A DNA stretch of 64,000 nt from Cadophora sp. MPI-SDFR-AT-0126 (lineage: Eukaryota; Ascomycota; Leotiomycetes; Helotiales; Ploettnerulaceae). Positions 57,161-64,000 of this stretch are shown here, in pieces. The position numbers and the translations under genes were made by a program. Position 1 is the stretch's first letter; each line of letters opens with the position of its first letter. The DNA is taken from positions 558,001-622,000 of the forward strand of contig JAGMVK010000004.1 in the NCBI GenBank assembly GCA_020747065.1. Direction: 5' to 3'. The notes below the pieces were generated by a model. It was not told the DNA's origin. It did not search any database and worked only from the letters and a program-made list of their open reading frames with translations.

Positions 57161-57632
57161 GACGTGTGTATGGTTAAGCTCTCTCTAGCAATAAGAATTT
57201 GTTGTTGAGGGAGTAAGTGAAGGAGTAGAAATGTGCTTTGTTGGTGTAAATGGCGGGGGAGGACAATGACTCGAATCCCAGAATGCGGTGATGCTTTTTT
57301 GGTGGGGTCTTTTTGCCGATGTGGCGCCGGCTTAAGTGGGTTCATTGTTCAATATGTAAATGCTGATTGGCTCTCCTCATGCCCATCTCCTCCGTGACAT
57401 GAGGCCAGGAAAGATCAGTTTTTACACAGCTTTGGTGGCTCCAAATGATTCCAATAACTTTCTCTCGTACTTGCTCCTAAGTAGGAAAAATTTACGAAGT
57501 GGATTCGATTCTCTTCATTTTGTACAATAATCAGATTCTGTTTGACCAAATCTCAAAATCTAGTTAACGACTGAGCTGCTCGAGCACTTCGATAGCAACG
57601 CTTCGTGAAATCATAATCACACACCCTTTCCA
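57161..57632. other. DAHP synthase promoter and RAD14 3' flank
   Basis: About 470 bp. It contains TGACTC at 57267-57272, a GCN4/CPC1 core site about 105 bp upstream of the DAHP synthase start. Nothing else is clear. Confidence 0.45.
57267..57272. promoter_or_regulatory. Candidate CPC1/Gcn4 site TGACTC
   Basis: The core of the general-control element TGASTCA (six of seven bases match; the seventh is G). It lies about 105 bp upstream of the DAHP synthase ATG. ARO genes are classical Gcn4 targets in yeast. A hexamer alone is weak evidence. Confidence 0.3.
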
Positions 57633-58826
57633 TCACATAATATACTCCTCAATCTCATGACCACAGTCCGTGCAAGTCCTAACAGTTGCACCGTCCTCGC
57701 CTTCAACTCCAATTCCAAAAGTATGCACATGCTTGCCATCATCTATCCTGTCGCCGAACTGTGCCTTCTTGTTCTTTTCCCTCTTTCTCCTCAACATGGA
57801 CTCTCCTCTTGTCTTCTTCTCAAGTTCAGCCAAGCCTTTCTTGAACTTTTTGTCCCTTTGTATTTCCTTCCCGGCTTGTCTCCTTTCGTACTCGGCATCC
57901 ATTGCTTCTGCAGATCCCCATTTAGTCTTAATGGCGTATGCTTCGACTTGGAACCGTAGGAAGAGGCTCATATCGTGCCAGTGAGCTTTGTGAGGATTCG
58001 GTTTCAAAAGGCGAGGGAGAAGCTCGGTGTCATTTAGTTCAGCTGTTTACATGTTAGCTTTGAAAGTAATATCTCAATAAGAGATACATACGCTCTGTCA
58101 ACATATAATCCGTTTTGCATTCCGTCTTCGTCAGAAGACTATATTTTTCGTCTTTTTCTTTGCACCTAGAACAAAGTTGCACACCGAACACCTCGTCCCA
58201 GGTCCAGTCAATCTCAAGACTTCCACAATCTACACACTTCTTTCCTTGCTCCCTCGCATCGAGTCCCAAGCCAGGCTCAAAAGGCCCCTCCTTTCTCCTC
58301 CGTAGGCTCTTGAGTAGCTGGTGTCGTTCCCACTCTTTCAGCGTCATATGCGCAGGCTTCTCATCCTTGTCGTTTGACGCATGCATAGCTTTATTGAAAG
58401 GATCATCATCTACATTCAGAAAACCGCCCTTCGTATCGGTCATCTTGCTGAAATCATGGTCGACATATTTCTTGAACTTCCGCGCGGGCAATATGACATC
58501 GTGGGCATCCCGCGCATCGCGGTTGGTTCTGAGATCGCGACCAGTTGAGGGTTGATCGGAGGAGGAAATCGAGGCATGGTTGCGCTTCTGTCCTGCGGCT
58601 GCAGCAGGATTTCCGGAAGAAGTAGATTGGGATGCAGATTCTTCGGCAATACGACGCTCACGGATGGCTTTGGCTTTGAGTCTGTTCTCTTCCTATTTTC
58701 TGTTAGGATCGCGTCATGAAGAAGAGGGTGTCAACTTGCGATTCTGCGAGTCACTTCCGGGGTTGGAGGGGAACGAGCATTTGGTCGCGCAGCTGGCTGA
58801 GGTGGGGGAGTAACTTGTCGTTCCAT
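57633..58826 (-). CDS. RAD14: DNA repair protein RAD14 (XPA homologue)
   Basis: Three exons, 58826-58736, 58688-58092 and 58042-57633, encode 365 aa. The first intron (47 nt) needs a weak GTTGAC donor and joins TRRIA to KNRLKAKAIRERR. The second (49 nt, GTATGT) restores MLTEPELNDTELLPRLL. The zinc finger C-x2-C-x18-C-x2-C lies at about residues 181-206 (KKCVDCGS...LCSRCKE), followed by the DNA-binding TKTECKTDYMLTE and NPHKAHWHDMSLFLRFQVE. Rad14/XPA verifies damage and scaffolds nucleotide excision repair in the nucleus. The C-terminus carries an extra CTDCGHEIEEYIM tail with a preceding His pair (HVHTFG), possibly a small second metal site. Confidence 0.92.
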
Positions 58827-59577
58827 ACTTGTTGCTCGGAATATTCAAGATTGACAAGTCTGACTTCAAAAAATAAATTACAGACAAGACAAGTCGAGGT
58901 CCAGGTGGCGAACATCGAGGACGCGATGTCAGCCTCGAGACGCTTGCAGGGGTTCAGATTGTGGTTCGAGCTTTTTGGAATCCTCTTTCTCAGCCTCGCC
59001 GTTCAGCCTTGCATCTCGATAGTGCCCTCTCTAGAGCAGTCCACATACCCCCTTGAATCGTTAGATTCCATTCCTAGATAGCCTCTTTTCTCAATACGAC
59101 GCATCCGTCCATCAAAATGTCTTACTACGGACCCCGAATGGAAAATTTCCAACGCATCCGAATCGCGGGGTCGCCAAAGCCTCACGGACCAGCACCAAGA
59201 CATCACCACCAAACACAGTTCCATGCTGCGGCGACACATCTATTTTCCCACGACTGTTCCTGTAACATCTAAATACCGGCCTCGCTATCTAGCCTATCAT
59301 AGAGTCTCGAGTATTTCAACCCGGTCCTAATGCAAGGAACATTTATCAGGGTACGAGCTCTAGCTCGGAGATCCCCAAGTAGTCCGTACAATATGCTTGT
59401 CGCGAGTCCGCCGAGTCCGTGAACCAGGACCTACGACCAAAATGAAAAATGATTTAATAGGAGAGCTATGGACGGTATACATAAAGCAAGATGTTTCGTT
59501 GCTGCTTTGGACAGAGAAAAGATCAAATTGCTACTTCTGTTGAAGATAAGGAACAATTGACGAAGAACATTGGCAAA
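58827..59577. promoter_or_regulatory. Divergent promoter region RAD14 / scytalone dehydratase
   Basis: About 750 bp. Short frames on both strands at 58716-59239 have no recognisable product. An exon of the dehydratase upstream of 59578 is possible but not needed. Confidence 0.4.
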
Positions 59578-60306
59578 ATGGGTGTTCAGAAATCTGATAT
59601 CACGTTTGAGGGTAAGTTCTTCCTCTTATTCCAGTAGTATAAATATATGAATGAACAAATACTAATTAGAGCAGAGGTTATGGGATGTATGTCTGCATGC
59701 TTCGAATGGGCAGACAGCTATGATTCCAAAGATTGGGAAAGACTACGAAAGTGCATTGCGCCAACTTTACGAGTAAGTCCTCGAAAACTCCATCTCAGCT
59801 ACTTACCTATTCTTCTCTCTCGCTTCTCTTAAAAGTCATCAACTAATTTTCCCCAGGTCGACTACCGCTCCTTCCTCGACAAAATGTGGGAAGCCATGCC
59901 CTCGGACGAATTCGTAGTCATGGCCTCCAACCCCGCCGTCCTTGGCAACCCACTCCTCAAAACCCAGCATTTCATCGGCGGCACCAAGTGGGAGAAAGTC
60001 TCCGACGATGAAATCATCGGCTGGCACCAGCTGCGCGTACCCCATCAGAAGTACAAGGACGCGACAATGAAGGAGGTTGCTGTCAAGGGCCATGCCCACA
60101 GCACGAACCAGCATTGGTATAAGAAGGTGGATGGAGTGTGGAAGTTTGCGGGGCTGGCGCCAAATATTAGGTGGAGTGAGTATGATTTTGATAAGGTTTT
60201 TGAGGAGGGGAGAGAGACTTTTGGTGAGGAGGAAGAGGAGGTGAAAGCCATTGACGCGACGGTAGCTGCTGTGCCGGCTACAGTTTTGCCACAGACGGTT
60301 GTCTAA
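59578..60306 (+). CDS. SCD1: Scytalone dehydratase (DHN-melanin pathway)
   Basis: Three exons, 59578-59611, 59675-59772 and 59857-60306, encode 193 aa. It closely follows the rice-blast enzyme. The catalytic set, shifted by three positions, is complete: Tyr27, Asp28, Tyr47, His82, His107, Ser126 and Asn128 (seen in SYDSKDW, DYRSF, TQHFIGG, RVPHQ, GHAHSTN). It dehydrates scytalone and vermelone to trihydroxy- and dihydroxynaphthalene, giving wall melanin. The Val equivalent to Val75, where substitution confers carpropamid resistance in Magnaporthe, is Val72 here. The Glu-rich C-terminal tail is about 20 residues longer than usual. No polyketide synthase or naphthol reductase gene lies in the window. 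Confidence 0.95.
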
Positions 60307-60695
60307 TGATGGGGTTATGTTGCAACTTGAATTGATCCATGCACTGTATGCACTGTATACTTTGAAAGGATTACTATTCTCCAATAATCCCCTCTCTGAA
60401 TCGTTGTGAGACTCGGCGATTTGCATGTGTCAATAAATTTAAGCGAAACTCTCCCCTTTTTGTGTTAGCGAGAGCCAACCCCTTTCCATAAGCGAGTACA
60501 TACTAGAAGTAAGGTCTTGTGTACGGCTTAATCTGTAAAGTGAGAGTAGACTTACTGTTCGTATTAGTTTATCGGTCGAATGCATTTGTAGCGTTATTCG
60601 AAAGTATGTACAATTCCCTGAATTGGCGCCAACAGAAATGGACATGTAATGCTAATATTCATCTATGTGCTAACACTCTCTCCACAAAGCAAAGT
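60307..60695. other. Convergent intergenic region
   Basis: About 390 bp between the 3' ends of scytalone dehydratase (+) and arabinitol dehydrogenase (-). A short tandem GCACTGTAT occurs near 60,341-60,360. Nothing else is seen. Confidence 0.45.
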
Positions 60696-61876
60696 TTAAT
60701 CCTCGCTCTTTATCTGCACCTTAATAGCACCTGTCTTGGGATCCGCCGCCGTCTCAAAAGCCTTCACAGCATCCGCCAACTCAAATCTATGCGTAACCAA
60801 CTTCTTCATATCGATAATACCGCTCTGCACGAGCCGAATAGCCCGCGGCCAGGTATTGCAGTATCTGTACTGGAATTGCAGATCGATCTCTCGCACGCTC
60901 AATCGCATGAATGGGATGTTCATCTCGTTCTTGCCAACGCCGATCACGAAGACCTTGCCGCCGAACTTGACGGCCCAGATCGCAGCTGAAATACTGCTCT
61001 CGACACCTGTGCATTCTAGGGCAATTGCGGGTTCAATACCGCCGAATGCTTCGACTATCGCTTTTGCAGAATCTTCCGGTGTTTGCCGAGATACCTTGAA
61101 GGTGGTGACCGAGGGAACGAGGTTCTTCGCGAATGCAAGTCTACCTTCATCGATATCTGTGATTACCAGTGGACAGGCACCAGCTGCTTGACAGCATAAT
61201 AGGGTGATCAAACCAATTGGACCAGCACCGCAAATCAATACTGGGTCACCGAGCTGGACTCCTGACCTCTGCATGGCAGCCAGGGAAACGCTCAAAGGCT
61301 CTAAGCATGCTCCGTCCTCGAATGACATATCTCCAATCTTGTGACACCAAGCTGCGGGGTGGTTGACGTATCTCCTCAGGAGGCCAGGAACGGGTGGGGT
61401 AGAGAGGAAAAGCACTTTGTCACAGCCATTGTAGCGGCCAGTCAGACAGGGTTCGCATTCTCCGCAGATGATATTTGGTTCGACTGCGATTCGGTCGCCG
61501 ACTTTGAGGGATGTGACGGAGGGGTGGACAGCTAGTACTACGCCTGCTGATTCGTGGCCTAGGATGTGTGTGTCCTCAACAATCATTGGGCCAATGCAAC
61601 CTGCGTGCCAAAAATGGACGTCGGATCTGTGGGAAAAGCTTTGTTAGCAAGCCCAACTTTAGATGGACTGGTTATAACTTACCCGCAGATCCCAGTGCTC
61701 TTAATTCCAACCGTCACCTCTCCTTCCTTCAAAGTATCCCCTTTCTGCACACTCTCCAACGAAGGCTCGGCCTCTGCAACCCACAAGTCGTGCTGTGGGT
61801 TCGTGTATACCCCAATATTGGGCTTGGACACTTTGTCCATTTTCACCGGAATAATTTCTGTTGCTGAGGGAGCCAT
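60696..61876 (-). CDS. ladA: L-arabinitol 4-dehydrogenase (zinc-dependent MDR family)
   Basis: Two exons, 61876-61683 and 61626-60696, encode 374 aa (intron 56 nt, GTAAGT, phase 2, splitting TGICG|SDVHFW). It has the catalytic-zinc Cys (TGICGSD), GHESAG, and the structural-zinc cysteines [15 protein letters not shown]. The coenzyme-binding motif CGAGPIGL is followed by ITDIDEGRL, whose acidic residue favours NAD over NADP. C-terminal [13 protein letters not shown] and [11 protein letters not shown] match fungal LAD rather than sorbitol dehydrogenase, as far as I can recall. It oxidises L-arabinitol to L-xylulose in the pentose catabolic pathway, in the cytosol. CreA-type motifs lie upstream (62256-62369), in keeping with catabolite control. 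Confidence 0.9.
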
Positions 61877-63147
61877 GTTGGTATAAGTTCCTCCTTCTTG
61901 TACTTTAAGGAAAGTCTGGAATCGTCTGGTATCGCGTGCGACCTTTTGCAACGGGGTACAGATACGTGTTGCAGAACTGGTGAGTAGGATGGAAGGAAAA
62001 GATAGGATAGAAGATGAGGGAAGAGATTGACTGACCACTGGACCGCGGCGTCCTTCACGTATTAATACAACAGTAGCAAGAATGGAAAATGCGGCTAGGG
62101 GAGGACTCGGAAGGTGGGATGGAGGAGGCCAGACAAGACAAGGAAGAAATCAATACTCTACCTTCGTACTCTACGCCTCTGGTCTGGTCTATTGCCCCAC
62201 GAATCACAGAGCATCTTTGCGCTGCTGCTGAGCGACCATGAATTGAAATGCTGTCGCGGGGGTCGGGGAGAGGCCGACGAGGGGTGAAATACCCCACCAA
62301 GACTAGGGATCTGCATGCGCACCAATCACGGCGATTCGAATTCGTCGCTAGGTGGAAATATCCCCCCACCGGAATTTTGGGGATGCAATTTGGGTGTCAG
62401 GCGGGAATTAGGTGTTGGCGATTTGCTTAAACCTCGGAAATACTGTGGCTTTTTGATTGGGTGTACCTATGTTGCTTTGACCATAAGCGCAAGAAGCCTT
62501 GGATGAAGCTTGTTCACTGCCTGCCCCTGTTGAAGTATGTTGACAAACTCAGGAAGCGAGCGACCGTCTTATCCGAAGACATCATCTGCCAGATATCTCT
62601 GGGGAAGTTTCTCCGCCTCTGGGGTCAGTTAGATCCTCGACTAGTCCACACGATTTATCCGGGGTAACGTCTGATCTCAAATGGACTTCGAACTGCCGAA
62701 AGTATCGTCTTGCAAAAATAGAGTCAGGAGAAAGTATCCCGCTAGCCAATCCTTATATTCTTACTCAACATAGCGGAGCCCCCTACGTCGATAGATCATA
62801 CAATGCGCTTTTAATGCTCCTGACAGCCTGCCCTGTGGTATCTGAACGCCTCTTGCTCTGTAACATCAAGTCCAAATCTTCATAGCTGTCCCTCCCCTTG
62901 AGGCCGACCAAACTGTGTGGTACACCTGATATTGAGTATCCCAGGACTTGCGAAATATTCCATATCTTCGTTACGCGAGGGCGATACCGAACACCGAAGT
63001 CCTTGTCCAAACGAAAGCCAAATCTCGGAGACAATCGGCGTTGGTTCTGAAGTTTCCCCGCAAAAATTTGGTAGTCCTACCATGAGTAATCCTAGCTTTT
63101 CATGATATTCTGGCAGCTAATCAAGATCATGTTACGACGCTCGTCGC
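61877..63147. other. Arabinitol dehydrogenase upstream region and SPT8 3' flank
   Basis: About 1.27 kb. The 62,240-62,370 part holds a cluster of CreA-type motifs, listed separately. From 62,500 to 63,140 only minor open frames on both strands are present, without recognisable products. Confidence 0.45.
62256..62369. promoter_or_regulatory. Cluster of CreA/Cre1-type sites (SYGGRG) upstream of arabinitol dehydrogenase
   Basis: GCGGGG at 62256-62261 (plus strand), and GTGGGG on the minus strand at 62292-62297 and 62364-62369. The dyad GGGGT-N5-ACCCC is at 62281-62295. All lie 380-495 bp upstream of the ATG at 61876. CreA/Cre1 is the fungal carbon-catabolite repressor, and arabinan/pentose genes are known targets. 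The hexamer is degenerate, so single hits are common; the clustering is the point. Confidence 0.4.
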
Positions 63148-64000
63148 TCACGGAGGAATTCCAATCTCGTATCCAATCAAAACCTCTGTACTGCTACCTT
63201 CCCATCCACGATTTCCCGCGGCTGAAAGCATATACCTGCAGGTCGGGTCAATGTGTAAAGCACTGATAACGCCTGCCCTCGGTGGCCCTGGCACGATCAG
63301 GAAAGGTACCGTAGAATGCTTGGCGGACTGTGGCTCCTTCAAATCATAAAGTCGGAGGATATCATGCGAGGCACTACTATGTTAGCCATGTATTTTCCCA
63401 GAGAGGGAGTAACTCACCATATCAGATGCCGTCCGTTGGGCATGGCTCGGATGGCACTGACTGCTCCACTCCCTTGGGGAAATTTGAAAGTCCGATTTGG
63501 AGTCTTCAGGCCCTTGTGCAGACTGAACTCTTCCACTGTGCCATTTCTTCTGCCAGCGTAGACAAAGTTTCCATCTGGGGACCAACAAGCTGCCATGCAC
63601 CAAGGGGGCACACCGGTTCTTGTTGAGATTCGTGCCACGGGGTCTGGCTGCCTCCTATCCCATATCCGCATTGTTCCATCCATCGAAGCGGCAAGAAAAG
63701 TTGAATCTGACGTTGCTACCGCATCCTGAGTTTCCGCCACAATCATAGGCACTGCAGGCACTGCTTCGACATGGTCTCCATTTGTCTCTGGTGCAGGAGC
63801 CGGTTCTGATACAGGATCTGGTTGTGCCGGGGCTTCGTCCATATTTACATCACCTTGAGAATCAAGATTTTCTTGATTGTTTAGCGTGGATGACTCGATC
63901 GCTCGGGAGAACTCGTCATCTTCGTCACCAAAGACGCCTCCAGATGGGGCTCCTTCGCCAGCTGTCTCCCCAAATAAGGAATCGTTGTCGCTGCCACCAC
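63148..64000 (-). CDS. SPT8: SAGA complex subunit SPT8 (WD40), 3' part; continues past the right edge
   Basis: Partial. The 5' end lies beyond 64000. Exons seen: 64000-63418 and 63373-63148, with a 44-nt intron (donor GTGAGT, branch GCTAAC). The acceptor is a tandem TAGTAG; the second AG gives HLI-C-ASHDILRLYDL, matching the family. Sequence before the WD40 part is acidic (NDSLFGE...EDDEFSRAIE), as in fungal Spt8. WD motifs include FLAASMDGTMRIWDRR, WCMAACWSPDGNFVYAGRRNGTVEEF and SAIRAMPNGRHL, ending at TEVLIGYEIGIPP. Spt8 helps SAGA deliver or restrain TATA-binding protein at promoters. It is nuclear. Confidence 0.9.

Noticed and set aside
57633..58555. Plus-strand frames rich in Ser, Phe and Leu opposite RAD14
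   Set aside because: Antisense shadows of a well-supported gene; the hydrophobic look comes from reversed Lys/Glu codons.

Overview
The window is nuclear DNA of a filamentous ascomycete (Pezizomycotina). The evidence is short spliceosomal introns (mostly 41-110 nt, GT-AG with CTAAC/CTAAT-like branch sites), gene families typical of that group (palC, Cys-3/MetR bZIP, rhodopsin-domain Pth11-like membrane proteins, Zn-cluster-less fungal transcription factors, scytalone dehydratase, L-arabinitol 4-dehydrogenase, fungal tetraspanin) and about one gene per 2 kb on both strands. I lean towards Leotiomycetes/Helotiales from the protein flavour, but that is inference. I see no tRNA, rRNA, transposon, CRISPR array or prokaryotic feature.

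Layout. 0-8.2 kb (all minus): a Zn-cluster-less fungal transcription factor, a double-RING/LON protein, and a conserved fungal membrane-associated protein. 8.2-11.6 kb: a gene-poor stretch. 11.6-19 kb: a Cys-rich single-pass membrane protein, a secreted cutinase, the translocon-associated protein alpha/Irc22 homologue, a tetraspanin, and a broken class III nucleotidyl-cyclase-like gene. 20.7-28 kb: Cys-3/MetR sulfur regulator, a class I glutamine amidotransferase, a TFIIIC triple-barrel protein and a type I Baeyer-Villiger monooxygenase. 29-38 kb (accessory-like): a second Zn-cluster-less transcription factor, two rhodopsin-domain membrane proteins and a SET-domain methyltransferase. 38.8-53 kb is housekeeping-dense: COQ4, PDCD5 homologue, COQ3, SER2, palC, SSN8, DBP8, CUS2, GABA transaminase. 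53.8-64 kb: a secreted beta-propeller protein, DAHP synthase, RAD14, scytalone dehydratase, L-arabinitol 4-dehydrogenase and the 3' part of SPT8, which runs off the right edge.

How the genes relate. COQ4 and COQ3 act in the same mitochondrial ubiquinone complex and lie about 1 kb apart, with only the PDCD5 homologue between them. The bZIP sulfur regulator carries a perfect match to the published CYS3 target consensus about 140 bp past its stop. Several gene pairs share short divergent promoters (amidotransferase/TFIIIC, PDCD5/COQ3, palC/SSN8, RAD14/scytalone dehydratase).

Most unusual observations: a cyclase-like gene with at least three independent lesions; a recurrent intragenic switch of the coding strand from C-rich to G-rich; an 11-nt microexon in the PDCD5 gene; a likely GC-AG intron in SSN8; and a stop-free 48-nt intron in DAHP synthase that would otherwise be read as coding sequence. 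Exon limits below were deduced by eye from splice signals, reading phase and remembered family sequences. No alignment or transcript data were available.
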